Source: Gaetbulibacter saemankumensis DSM 17032
GTDB taxonomy: Bacteria; Bacteroidota; Bacteroidia; Flavobacteriales; Flavobacteriaceae
Length of the DNA stretch: 64,000 nucleotides
Reading direction: 5' to 3'
NCBI RefSeq assembly: GCF_000425645.1
Contig: NZ_KE384430.1
Coordinates: 248,001 to 312,000 of the forward strand
The notes under the pieces are model-generated. The model did no database searches. It saw only the letters and a list, made by a program, of their open reading frames with translations, and was not told where the DNA came from. The position numbers and the translations under genes are program-made. Every line of letters begins with the position of its first letter. The stretch's first letter is position 1. This document shows positions 1-8,089 of this stretch, piece after piece.

Positions 1-689
1 TGGTCGATAGACAACCTTGTTACTACTCTGTAGGTCATCTAATGATTCCAGGCGGAAACTCGCAAAAACCTTTTGGAAAATATGTTGTTGCCATGAATAA
101 AATAACAAAAGACCGTTATTTACCCACAGGGCCGGAAGTAACACAATCTGCTCAACTCTACGATATTTCAGGAGAAAAAATGGAATTACTTCTAGACTTC
201 CCTACAGTTGGTGAACCACACTATGCAGCAGGATGTCCTGCCGATTTAATAAAACCGAGATCTAAAAAAATATTTAAACTAGAAGACAACAACCACCCTT
301 ACGCTGCTAAAAGTGAAGCCGACACAAAAGTTGTTAGGGATGGTAATGTCGTACATATTTACATGACTACTATTCGTTCTCATTTTGCGCCTGATAATAT
401 CGAAGGCATTAAAGTTGGCGATAAAGTATATTTCCACATTACAAACCTTGAACAGGATTATGATGTACCGCATGGTGTGAGTATAATTGGAGCAAACACC
501 TCTGAGTTATTGATTATGCCAGGGCAAACAGAAACTTTCGTTTGGGAACCAAAACAAGTAGGTGTGTGGCCTTTCTATTGTACAGATTTCTGTTCGGCAT
601 TACATCAAGAAATGCAAGGATATGTTCGAGTATCTCCAGCTAACTCAAATACTCCTTTAAAATGGTCTTTGGGTGAAGACATAGAATAA
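1..689 (+). CDS. nosZ: Nitrous-oxide reductase NosZ, C-terminal part (5' end outside window)
   Basis: The reading frame is open from position 3, so the gene begins upstream of the window; the ATG at 42 is internal. NosZ reduces N2O to N2 in the periplasm with the CuZ (4Cu-S) and CuA copper centres. Visible here are the end of the beta-propeller (KDRYLPTGPEV, then GEPHY with a likely CuZ His) and the C-terminal cupredoxin domain with the CuA motif FYCTDFCSALHQEM, in which C-x3-C-x3-H-x2-M are the CuA ligands, preceded by the VPHG His. The downstream order (membrane protein, nosL, nosD, nosF, nosY) is that of Bacteroidota clade II nos clusters. The signal peptide and haem status cannot be seen. 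The NosZ identity is firm; the clade II call is inferred from context. Confidence 0.95.
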   Translation, partial: VDRQPCYYSVGHLMIPGGNSQKPFGKYVVAMNKITKDRYLPTGPEVTQSAQLYDISGEKMELLLDFPTVGEPHYAAGCPADLIKPRSKKIFKLEDNNHPYAAKSEADTKVVRDGNVVHIYMTTIRSHFAPDNIEGIKVGDKVYFHITNLEQDYDVPHGVSIIGANTSELLIMPGQTETFVWEPKQVGVWPFYCTDFCSALHQEMQGYVRVSPANSNTPLKWSLGEDIE

Positions 690-732
690 TACTATATTTA
701 TAAGTTATTCTCATATTGCAAGTAAAAGTAAT

Positions 733-766
733 GGCGAGAGTGGATTTCGCTCTCGCCTTATTTCTT
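733..766 (+). terminator. Hairpin after nosZ, likely terminator or attenuator
   Basis: Arms GGCGAGAG (733-740) and CTCTCGCC (750-757) form an 8-bp GC-rich stem with a 9-nt loop, followed by TTATTTCTT. It sits between nosZ and the next gene of the same cluster, so it may only reduce downstream transcription or protect the nosZ mRNA 3' end. Confidence 0.6.
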
Positions 767-790
767 AAAACACTTCTTAATTAACACAAC

Positions 791-802
791 AGTTCTAGAA
801 CT
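791..802 (+). promoter_or_regulatory. 12-bp perfect palindrome directly before a start codon
   Basis: AGTTCTAGAACT ends two bases before the ATG at 804. It could be an operator or a chance palindrome. No regulator with this site is known to me. Confidence 0.2.
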
Positions 803-803
803 T

Positions 804-1406
804 ATGAAAAAGTCTAATCTAATCATGTTAATAGCGGCTTTATTACCTCTAGGGCTCTTTATTTTTCCTCTTTGGAAAATTACCCTCGAAGCGCCTCAAT
901 ACCCGACCCCATTAGGCATGTATATTCATATTAACGATTTTTCCGATGTTCATCCTCACGATATAAAAAATATTAACTTAATGAATCATTATGTGGGCAT
1001 GAAATATATTCCTGAATCCATTCCTGAATTTAAAATATTCCCAATTGCTATTATTGCTTCCTCAATTATTGGATTATTAATTGCTTTTATAGGTAATTAT
1101 AAGTGGTTCTTAGCTTGGTTTATATTAATGGTGATTATGTGTTCTGCAGGCTTGTATGATTTTTATCTATGGGAACACAACTATGGTCACGACCTTGACC
1201 CTAAAGCCATCATGAAATTCACCAATCCAGATGGTTCTGTCATGGGATTTCAACCGCCATTATTCGGAAGTAAAAACATTCTTAATTTTCGAGCACACTC
1301 TTATCCTCAACTAGGAGGTCTTTTTCTTGGCTTTGGAATACTAACTTCCTTATTAGCATATTATATTGGTAAAAAAATTAAAAAATCATCTTTTAAAATA
1401 GGTTAA
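804..1406 (+). CDS. nos-cluster membrane protein (NosB-like position)
   Basis: A 200-residue integral membrane protein with about four hydrophobic segments (residues 6-24, 79-97, 100-119, 171-189). The long first loop is rich in His, Tyr and Met (for example INLMNHYVGMKY) and would face the periplasm if the N-terminus is inside. No known catalytic motif is visible. It follows nosZ and precedes nosL with an 18-nt gap. In clade II nos operons a membrane protein of unknown function (NosB) follows nosZ, and this gene occupies that place, but I cannot show homology by eye. A role in electron delivery to NosZ or in copper/sulfide handling is possible and unproven. Confidence 0.6.
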   Translation: MKKSNLIMLIAALLPLGLFIFPLWKITLEAPQYPTPLGMYIHINDFSDVHPHDIKNINLMNHYVGMKYIPESIPEFKIFPIAIIASSIIGLLIAFIGNYKWFLAWFILMVIMCSAGLYDFYLWEHNYGHDLDPKAIMKFTNPDGSVMGFQPPLFGSKNILNFRAHSYPQLGGLFLGFGILTSLLAYYIGKKIKKSSFKIG

Positions 1407-1424
1407 TTTTAAACATCCGAAATT

Positions 1425-1862
1425 ATGAAAGCACTAACACATTACCTTAGCTTCTCTCTTATGCTCTTACTTTTCAACTGTAATGTGACTCCAAAACCAA
1501 TAGCATATGGTAGCGATGCTTGTCACTTTTGCAGAATGACCATTGTCGATAAAGTGCATGCAGCCGAAGTTGTAACTAACAAAGGAAAGGTTTATAAATT
1601 TGATGCTACCGAATGTATGCTTAACTTCATGAAAGAATTTGATACCGCTGAAATTAAATTATTCTTAGCGAACGACTATTTAGAGCCAGAATCTCTTATC
1701 GATGGAACAAAAGCAACCTTTCTTATTAGTAAAAAAATTCCAAGTCCAATGGGTGCTTTTTTATCAGCTTTTAAATCTCATGAAGAAGCCAAAAGTATAC
1801 AGTCCCAAAAAGGAGGTCAACTCTATACTTGGGAAAATATTCAAAAAAAATTTAACAACTAA
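1425..1862 (+). CDS. nosL: NosL copper chaperone lipoprotein
   Basis: A 145-residue lipoprotein: hydrophobic signal and lipobox LLFNC with Cys19, then the Cu(I)-binding motif CHFCRM (Cys33, Cys36, Met38). It is followed by the NosL fold signature around residues 55-70, with a second Cys-Met pair (ATECMLNFM). NosL is an outer-membrane-anchored periplasmic Cu(I) donor for assembly of the NosZ copper centres and works with the NosDFY complex. nosD starts 4 nt after the stop codon, so the two are surely cotranscribed. Length and motif agree with the family. Confidence 0.93.
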   Translation: MKALTHYLSFSLMLLLFNCNVTPKPIAYGSDACHFCRMTIVDKVHAAEVVTNKGKVYKFDATECMLNFMKEFDTAEIKLFLANDYLEPESLIDGTKATFLISKKIPSPMGAFLSAFKSHEEAKSIQSQKGGQLYTWENIQKKFNN

Positions 1863-1866
1863 ATTC

Positions 1867-3102
1867 ATGGCAAAAAGTTTCCTTTTTTTATTAGTCATGA
1901 CTATGACTTGCTTCAGCTATGCTCAAAAAATAAATGTATGTGAAACATGCCCAATTTCTTCAATAAAAAAAGCCATTTCTGAAGCAAATAATTCTGACAC
2001 TATTATCATAAAAAAAGGAACCTACAAAGAACACAATATACTAATAGATAAACCACTAACCCTTATTGGAGAAAACTACCCTACAATAGATGGAGAAATG
2101 AAAGGCGAAGTTCTTACCATAGTTGCAGACCATGTAACTGTTGATGGCTTATTCATTAAAAATGTTGGCACAAGCTACACCGAAGACTATGCTGCGATTC
2201 GGGTAAAACGAAGCAATAACTTTTTAATTCAAAACCTAGTTCTTGAAAAATTATTCTTTGGTATTTATCTAGAAAAAGCTAATAATGGACGCGTATTCCA
2301 CAATAAAATAATTGGTAATGCAGAAGAAGAATACAATTCAGGCAATGGCATACAGCTATGGTACAGCAATTATATTGAAATAGAGCATAATTACATAGAA
2401 CAAGTTAGAGATGGTATTTATTTAGAATTTGCTAATAACTGCACTATAAAAAACAATATAAGCGCCAAAAACTTACGCTATGGCTTACATTTTATGTTTT
2501 CAAATAATGATACTTACCAAAACAATACTTTTGAAGATAATGGAGCAGGAGTAGCTGTAATGTTTTCAAAAAACATAAAAATGCTCGACAACGTCTTTCA
2601 AAAAAACTGGGGAACAGCCTCTTATGGTTTACTTTTAAAAGAAATTAACGATGCTGAAATAACAAGAAACACCTTTAGCAAAAACACTATTGCTATTAAT
2701 ATTGAAGGTTCAAACCGTATTAATTACACCAATAATAACTTTAAAAATAATGGTTGGGCTATAAAAGTAAGAGGAGCATGTTATAACAATTATTTCACGA
2801 AAAATAATTTTTTATACAATTCCTTCGACATTTCCTACAATAGCAAAGTTAATGATAATAAGTTCGACAAAAACTATTGGAGTAATTACACGGGTTACGA
2901 CTTAAACAAGGATGGCATTGGGGATGTCCCCTACAGACCTATAAAACTATTTTCCTATATTGTAAATAAAACCCCCGAAACCATTATTTTACTTCGTAGT
3001 TTATTTATCGATATCATTGACTTTTCGGAAAAAGTTTCACCAATATTTACCCCTGATAATTTATTAGACAACAACCCCTATGTAAAGCAAATTGAATGGT
3101 AA
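1867..3102 (+). CDS. nosD: NosD periplasmic beta-helix maturation protein
   Basis: A 411-residue protein. The start at 1867 is preferred to an in-frame ATG at 1702 because 1867 gives a clean Sec signal (MAKSFLFLLVMTMTCFSYAQ) and lies 4 nt after nosL, whereas 1702 is deep inside nosL. The body is a right-handed parallel beta-helix with repeated short turns rich in Asn and Gly (roughly residues 90-330), as in the CASH/NosD family. The mature N-terminus has a C-x2-C pair (NVCETCP). NosD takes copper from NosL and delivers it to NosZ while being worked by the NosFY ABC transporter. The stop codon overlaps the nosF start (ATGGTAA), indicating translational coupling. Confidence 0.93.
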   Translation: MAKSFLFLLVMTMTCFSYAQKINVCETCPISSIKKAISEANNSDTIIIKKGTYKEHNILIDKPLTLIGENYPTIDGEMKGEVLTIVADHVTVDGLFIKNVGTSYTEDYAAIRVKRSNNFLIQNLVLEKLFFGIYLEKANNGRVFHNKIIGNAEEEYNSGNGIQLWYSNYIEIEHNYIEQVRDGIYLEFANNCTIKNNISAKNLRYGLHFMFSNNDTYQNNTFEDNGAGVAVMFSKNIKMLDNVFQKNWGTASYGLLLKEINDAEITRNTFSKNTIAINIEGSNRINYTNNNFKNNGWAIKVRGACYNNYFTKNNFLYNSFDISYNSKVNDNKFDKNYWSNYTGYDLNKDGIGDVPYRPIKLFSYIVNKTPETIILLRSLFIDIIDFSEKVSPIFTPDNLLDNNPYVKQIEW

Positions 3103-3803
3103 CAATTAAAAATCTATATAAATCTTTTGGAAAAAACGACGTACTAAAAGGTCTTGACCTAGAAATAAATAACGCTGGTATTTTTGCTATTCTAGGGCCT
3201 AATGGGTCAGGAAAAACCACATTAATAAAATCTATTCTAGGTATGGTAATTCCTAATAAAGGAACTATTAATGTCCAAAATGAAAACATAAAAAACAATT
3301 CTAACTATAGACATAAAATAGATTACTTACCACAAATAGCAAATTTTCCTAGTAACTTAAAAGTTAAAGAACTTATCCGGATGATTAAAGACTTAAGAGG
3401 TAAATCGACCCTAGACACATCTTTAATTACAACTTTTCAGCTAGAACCTTTTCTAAATAAAAAATTAGGAAATTTATCGGGCGGAACCAAACAAAAAGTA
3501 AATATCGTCCTTACTTTTATGTTCAATAGCCCCATAATTATTTTAGACGAACCCACAACGGGCTTAGACCCTATTTCGCTTATAAGATTAAAAGCCTTAA
3601 TACAAACCGAAAAAGAAAAAGGAAAAACCATTATAATCACCTCCCATATTATGAGTTTTGTTGAAGAAGTAGCCGATGAAATTGTGTTCTTACTTGAAGG
3701 ACAAATATATTTTAAAGGCAGTATTTCCAAATTGAAATCCCAAACAAAACAACCCGATTTTGAACACGCAATTGCGTCAATTTTACAAGAAAACCATGCT
3801 TAA
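3096..3803 (+). CDS. nosF: NosF ABC-transporter ATPase
   Basis: A 235-residue ATP-binding subunit. Walker A is GPNGSGKT (residues 35-42), the signature loop LSGGTKQ is near residue 130, Walker B is IIILDEPTTGLDP (Asp151, Glu152), and the H-loop His is in ITSH (His184). It powers NosDFY, which remodels NosD during copper insertion into NosZ. It starts inside the nosD stop codon and its last 8 bases overlap nosY, so nosDFY form one coupled unit. Confidence 0.94.
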   Translation: MVTIKNLYKSFGKNDVLKGLDLEINNAGIFAILGPNGSGKTTLIKSILGMVIPNKGTINVQNENIKNNSNYRHKIDYLPQIANFPSNLKVKELIRMIKDLRGKSTLDTSLITTFQLEPFLNKKLGNLSGGTKQKVNIVLTFMFNSPIIILDEPTTGLDPISLIRLKALIQTEKEKGKTIIITSHIMSFVEEVADEIVFLLEGQIYFKGSISKLKSQTKQPDFEHAIASILQENHA

Positions 3804-4578
3804 AATATTAAAATATAGTTTTTATGATTTAATGCGCAGCCGCTGGAGCTATGTGTATTTTTTATTTTACCTATTACTGGGCGTGATACTGTTATTTCTA
3901 AATAACGATTTATCTAAAGCTATCATTACCCTAATGAATATTATAATTATCCTTGTTCCTTTAATAGGTACCATTTTCGGGGTCATGTATTATTACAACT
4001 CAAAAGAATTTACAGAATTGTTATTGGCGCAACCCCTTAAACGATCCTCCATATTTTTAGGTCAATATTTTGGAGTAGCCCTATCGCTTTCAATGAGTTT
4101 AGTTTTAGGCTTAGGTATCCCCTTTATCTTTTATGGACTCTTCAAATCTGCCGTTATTTGGGATTTTTCATTACTACTTATCAACGGTTCTCTTTTAACG
4201 TTCATATTTACAGCTTTGGCTTTTAACATTGCCCTTTCGAACGAAAATAGAATAAAGGGTTTCGGTTTTGCTATACTGCTTTGGCTTGCTTTGGCCATAA
4301 TATACGATGGTTTTTTTCTCATGTCTCTAATTATTTTCGAAGACTACCCATTAGACCAACTATCAATTGCAGGCACCATGCTTAACCCGATAGATTTATC
4401 AAGAACACTTATATTACTTAAATTAGATATATCGGCTTTACTAGGATATACTGGTGCTGTATTTAAAAAATTCTTCGGGACAAATCTAGGGTTAATTGTT
4501 TCCTTTGTAATGCTCTTTATGTGGGTAATACTTCCAATTCTTAGAATTGTTAATAAATCGAAGAAGAAAGATTTCTAA
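3796..4578 (+). CDS. nosY: NosY ABC-transporter permease
   Basis: A 260-residue, very hydrophobic protein with about six membrane segments and a basic N-terminus (MLKILKYSFYDLMRSR), typical of NosY/ABC-2 type permeases. I chose the ATG at 3796, which overlaps the nosF stop codon; an in-frame ATG at 3760 lies inside nosF and would add 12 polar residues. NosY is the membrane part of NosDFY and transmits NosF ATP hydrolysis to NosD. It is the last recognisable nos gene here. Confidence 0.92.
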   Translation: MLKILKYSFYDLMRSRWSYVYFLFYLLLGVILLFLNNDLSKAIITLMNIIIILVPLIGTIFGVMYYYNSKEFTELLLAQPLKRSSIFLGQYFGVALSLSMSLVLGLGIPFIFYGLFKSAVIWDFSLLLINGSLLTFIFTALAFNIALSNENRIKGFGFAILLWLALAIIYDGFFLMSLIIFEDYPLDQLSIAGTMLNPIDLSRTLILLKLDISALLGYTGAVFKKFFGTNLGLIVSFVMLFMWVILPILRIVNKSKKKDF

Positions 4579-4603
4579 AGCAGAATACATGTGTCTTTTT
4601 AAC

Positions 4604-4611
4604 TATCTTCG
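4604..4611 (+). promoter_or_regulatory. -7 promoter element before the small Cys protein
   Basis: TATCTTCG matches the Bacteroidota -7 consensus TAnnTTTG at 7 of 8 positions and ends 4 nt before the ATG at 4616, implying a leaderless or nearly leaderless transcript. It lies just after nosY, so the following three genes may have their own promoter. Confidence 0.45.
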
Positions 4612-4615
4612 CGCC

Positions 4616-5011
4616 ATGATTAAGATTTTGGCTAATAAAATCATAGCTTTAGTATTAGTAACAATATTTCTTGCTAATAATATTAGAACTTTGACTGTTG
4701 TTGGTAACTTTGTTATTAACCAAGATTTTATTGCTAAAACATTATGCATTCAAAAAGACAATCAACAAGGGTGTAACGGTAAATGTCATTTAAAAAAGGA
4801 ACTCCAAAAAACCTCTTCAAATCCTAATTCAGACAAAAGCCTACCTGAAAACAAACGTCAATCACTTGATGTTTTTTACGTTTCAGACATTAACTACTTA
4901 AAGAAGCAACTTGTAAGGCTTCAATTAGAAAAGAACCTGACTTGTTTTAATCTACCCAAAATCAATAAAACGTATTTAGATATAGATACACCTCCACCTA
5001 ATTTCATTTAG
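4616..5011 (+). CDS. Small conserved Cys-motif membrane-anchored protein, function unknown
   Basis: A 131-residue protein with an N-terminal hydrophobic segment (MIKILANKIIALVLVTIFLA), then NQDFIAKTLC and GCNGKCHLKKEL. This pattern, Cys about 12 residues before a C-x-x-x-C element followed by basic residues, is one I recognise from short Bacteroidota proteins often encoded next to metal-related TonB receptors. No function is established to my knowledge. I chose 4616 because the -7 element is directly upstream; an in-frame ATG at 4547 lies within nosY. Its place between nosY and a copper-type lipoprotein and receptor suggests a role in copper uptake or handling (inference). Confidence 0.65.
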   Translation: MIKILANKIIALVLVTIFLANNIRTLTVVGNFVINQDFIAKTLCIQKDNQQGCNGKCHLKKELQKTSSNPNSDKSLPENKRQSLDVFYVSDINYLKKQLVRLQLEKNLTCFNLPKINKTYLDIDTPPPNFI

Positions 5012-5117
5012 TTTTTCAGTTTAAAAATCACATTGATTTTACTCCATATCCGGTCTAATTATATACAGACGGGATGGCGGTTTATGAACTTATATTATAC
5101 TTTTTAAAAAACACAAA

Positions 5118-5960
5118 ATGAAAATTAAATATCTATTGCCTCTCCTATTTATAACATTATTATCCGTTTCTTGTTCAACTGATAACACCAATACTCCTCA
5201 TGATGAAACCGAAGGATTACTTAAAATTCAAGACTTTAGCAACGGCGACTATACCATCGAAGTTTACAGTAAATCTGGGTTATTTTATACAGGTTATAAC
5301 CACATAAGTTTAAGAATAAAAAATCTTAACACTAATAAATACCTTGAAAATGCCAACATAGAATGGATGCCCGTTATGCAAATGCCTACCATGGAGCATT
5401 CCTGTCCCAAATCGGAAATTACAAAAGTTGAGAACAAACAAACCATATATGAAGGCTATATTATTTACCAAATGACGGGCATGAATGGCTCTGGGTGGTC
5501 TTTAACCTTTAATTTCACAATCGATGGTGTAAATCATACTATTAAAGACACGATAAACTTAATTCAGAGTGATTTACAAAATGTAACCTCTTTTACTGGG
5601 ACCGACGAAGTACGTTACATAATTGCTTTAGTAGAACCTAACCAGCCAGTAATTGGAACCAACAAAATAAAAGCAGGGCTTTTTGAAATGGAAAGCATGA
5701 TGAATTTTACTGAAGTCACAGACTACACCATAGCTTTGGATCCACGAATGCCATCTATGGGGAACCACACTTCTCCATACAATAAAGATTTAAGCTACAA
5801 CAGTACAGACAGGATGTACTACGGTGATTTATCCCTAACCATGACCGGATACTGGGTACTTAACCTAAAATTACTAAATGAGGAAAACTCTGTTTTAAAA
5901 GGTGAAGACATTACAGAAAGTAATGCAAAAAGTTCGCTTTATTTAGAAATAGAATTTTAA
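5118..5960 (+). CDS. Met/His-rich lipoprotein, probable copper-binding (YtkA/FixH-like) protein
   Basis: A 280-residue lipoprotein with lipobox LSVSC (Cys19) and a Thr/Asn-rich linker. There are two similar beta-sandwich-like halves, each with a Met/His cluster: MPVMQMPTMEHSCP (Met84 to Cys96) and DPRMPSMGNH (Met211, Met214, His217). Paired M-P-x-M elements with a nearby His are typical of YtkA-like or periplasmic Cu(I)/Cu(II) proteins. It directly precedes a copper-type TonB receptor, separated only by a hairpin. The likely role is extracellular or periplasmic copper capture for NosZ maturation. The domain call is from motif appearance only, so a general metal lipoprotein remains possible. 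Confidence 0.65.
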   Translation: MKIKYLLPLLFITLLSVSCSTDNTNTPHDETEGLLKIQDFSNGDYTIEVYSKSGLFYTGYNHISLRIKNLNTNKYLENANIEWMPVMQMPTMEHSCPKSEITKVENKQTIYEGYIIYQMTGMNGSGWSLTFNFTIDGVNHTIKDTINLIQSDLQNVTSFTGTDEVRYIIALVEPNQPVIGTNKIKAGLFEMESMMNFTEVTDYTIALDPRMPSMGNHTSPYNKDLSYNSTDRMYYGDLSLTMTGYWVLNLKLLNEENSVLKGEDITESNAKSSLYLEIEF

Positions 5961-5971
5961 CTAAAATCTTA

Positions 5972-6001
5972 AGCCTGTACCGTGATTTCATGGTACAGGC
6001 T
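5972..6001 (+). other. Strong intergenic hairpin before the copper receptor gene
   Basis: AGCCTGTACC (5972-5981) and GGTACAGGCT (5992-6001) form a perfect 10-bp stem with a 10-nt loop. It has no clear T-run, so it may be an mRNA processing or stabilising element, an attenuator or a weak terminator between the lipoprotein and receptor genes. Confidence 0.5.
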
Positions 6002-6016
6002 AAATTCATTTCTGAT

Positions 6017-8017
6017 ATGAAAAGATTAATCTTTAGCTTCTTTAGTGTAATTGTGAGCTGGTATAACTTTGCTCAAAACAATAATTTCGCCACACAAAAA
6101 GACACTACACATTTGGATGAAATCCAAATAATTGGACGCCATAAACTCAGCCATTACCGTCAAGAAAAAACCCTATCCAGTATTGACGATTATTTAGAAA
6201 AGGCCAACAAAATCACCATGATAAAACGTGGTAATTATGCTTGGGAACCAACTTTAAATAATATGGCTAGCGAGCGCCTTAACATCACTATTGATGGCAT
6301 GCAAATTTTTGGCGCCTGTACTGATAAAATGGACCCTATTACATCCTATGTCGATGTCTCCAACCTAGACAATGTAAATATAGGCTCTGGCCAGTCCGGT
6401 AACGAAAATGGCCATTGTATTGGTGGCAGCATTGATTTAAAACTTCCCGATTCTAAATTTTATGAATCTGGCCTTAAAACAAGTGTCGATTTAGGTTACG
6501 AAACCAATGGTAATTATAAGATAAGCGGCTTAGATTTAGAATACTCTGGTAAATCATTCTATTTTAATCTTGATGGGATTTTCAGGAAATCAGATAATTA
6601 CAAATCCGGTAACAATCAGGAAGTTTTGTATTCGCAATTTCAAAAATACAACTTGTCACTACAAACAGGAATAAAAGTTTCTGAAAACCACTCAATCGAT
6701 GCCAATATTATTTATGATAAAGCAAACGATGTTGGCTACCCTGCCCTGCCCATGGATGTATCTTTAGCAGAAGCTGTAATTACTTCATTGTCGCATAATT
6801 ACAGTAACAATTCAAATTTTATAAAAACCCTAGAATCCAAGCTGTATTTTAATTCTATTACGCATATTATGGACGACAGCAAACGTCCGGATGTACCAAT
6901 TCGTATGGACATGCCTGGGTGGAGTAACACTTTTGGTTTTTATAGCAAAGCCCAGGTTTCTACGAATAAACATCATTCCTCTTTTAATTTAAATGGTTAT
7001 TACAACCAGTCCCTTGCAGAAATGACTATGTATCCTAATAACTCTAATGAGCCTGATATGTTTATGCACACATGGCCTGATATTAGAACCTTAAACACTG
7101 GGTTTTTTGTTAAGGATATTTACCAGATAAACTCGAACGCAGCTATTACCAATTCGGCGAGATTAAGTTATCAAAACAACAGAATTGCTAAAGAGGAAGG
7201 TTTAGAAAGTTTAAAAATATTTTACCCTGACATTGAAGCTAACAAAAGTCGCATACTTACAAGTATAGTTTCAGTTTACAATTTCAAAAAAGAGCAATAC
7301 AGCTATAGTTTTGGATTAGGGTATGGTTCCCGCGCTCCTTCGGTAAGCGAAGGTTATGCCTTTTATATTTTTAATAGTTACGACAATTTTGATTATATAG
7401 GAAATCCGAATTTAAAAAACGAAAAAGCATTGGAGGTCAATTTCAGTTCCAGTATGCATAAGAATAACTTTCATATTGGTATCGAAGCCTCATATTTTCG
7501 CATATCAGATTACATAATTGGAGATATCGACCCAACTATTAGTCCTATGACTATTGGTGCTAATGGAGTGAAACTACACAAATCTTTAGATTATGCGACT
7601 ATTTTTGACATATATCTAAACTCCAGCTACCAGCTATCTTCTAAATTTTCGGTTAACGGCACCATAGGGTACAATTATGGCAAAGCTAGTAACAGGAAGT
7701 ATTTACCTTTTATCAAACCTCTTTCGTATTTAGCAGAAATTAACTATTCAACCCAGAAATTTAATGCTGCAATTCAATTAACAGGAAACGGTAACCAAAG
7801 TCAGTACAGCAGTTTTTATGGTGAAAACAAAACACCAGCTTACGCTCTTCTAAATTGTAATTTGGGTAATGCATTCGACTATAACAATAACAAAATTGTT
7901 TTAAAATATGGTATTGAAAACCTTTTAGACACTAAATATTCAACATTTGCAGATTGGAACGGTATTCTAAGACAAGGGCGTAATTTTTACATTAACCTGT
8001 CTTTTATTTTGAAATAA
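6017..8017 (+). CDS. TonB-dependent copper receptor (OprC/NosA-like)
   Basis: A 666-residue outer-membrane receptor. The start at 6017 gives a proper signal (MKRLIFSFFSVIVSWYNFAQ); the ATG at 5990 lies inside the hairpin. A plug domain is followed by a 22-strand-type beta-barrel ending in aromatic INLSFILK. The plug contains DGMQIFGACTDKMDP (residues about 93-106), whose C-x3-M spacing and following MDP-TSY match the copper-binding loop of OprC/NosA receptors. The barrel has further Met-rich loops (EMTMYPNN, DMFMHTW). It lacks the N-terminal carboxypeptidase-like domain seen in the other receptors here. It probably imports copper for NosZ. Copper specificity is well supported by motif and context but untested. 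Confidence 0.82.
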   Translation: MKRLIFSFFSVIVSWYNFAQNNNFATQKDTTHLDEIQIIGRHKLSHYRQEKTLSSIDDYLEKANKITMIKRGNYAWEPTLNNMASERLNITIDGMQIFGACTDKMDPITSYVDVSNLDNVNIGSGQSGNENGHCIGGSIDLKLPDSKFYESGLKTSVDLGYETNGNYKISGLDLEYSGKSFYFNLDGIFRKSDNYKSGNNQEVLYSQFQKYNLSLQTGIKVSENHSIDANIIYDKANDVGYPALPMDVSLAEAVITSLSHNYSNNSNFIKTLESKLYFNSITHIMDDSKRPDVPIRMDMPGWSNTFGFYSKAQVSTNKHHSSFNLNGYYNQSLAEMTMYPNNSNEPDMFMHTWPDIRTLNTGFFVKDIYQINSNAAITNSARLSYQNNRIAKEEGLESLKIFYPDIEANKSRILTSIVSVYNFKKEQYSYSFGLGYGSRAPSVSEGYAFYIFNSYDNFDYIGNPNLKNEKALEVNFSSSMHKNNFHIGIEASYFRISDYIIGDIDPTISPMTIGANGVKLHKSLDYATIFDIYLNSSYQLSSKFSVNGTIGYNYGKASNRKYLPFIKPLSYLAEINYSTQKFNAAIQLTGNGNQSQYSSFYGENKTPAYALLNCNLGNAFDYNNNKIVLKYGIENLLDTKYSTFADWNGILRQGRNFYINLSFILK

Positions 8018-8034
8018 TACAGGCTGAATAAAGT

Positions 8035-8067
8035 AAAAAATCCGGAATACAAGCTCCCGGATTTTTT
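8035..8067. terminator. Bidirectional terminator between copper receptor and ric
   Basis: Arms AAAAAATCCGG (8035-8045) and CCGGATTTTTT (8057-8067), with a T-run on either strand. It serves the converging receptor gene (+) and ric (-). Confidence 0.8.
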
Positions 8068-8089
8068 TTAATTCCACATTAAAAAAACT

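Noticed and set aside
690-803. Search for an FNR/DNR-type box (TTGAT-N4-ATCAA) in the nos cluster
   Set aside because: No convincing match was found in the visible intergenic regions. The nosZ promoter itself is outside the window.
1702-1866. Upstream in-frame start for nosD
   Set aside because: This would place 55 codons inside nosL and hide the signal peptide; the ATG at 1867 fits.
5990-6016. ATG at 5990 as the start of the copper receptor
   Set aside because: It lies in the loop and stem of the hairpin and would put nine extra residues before a clean signal peptide at 6017.
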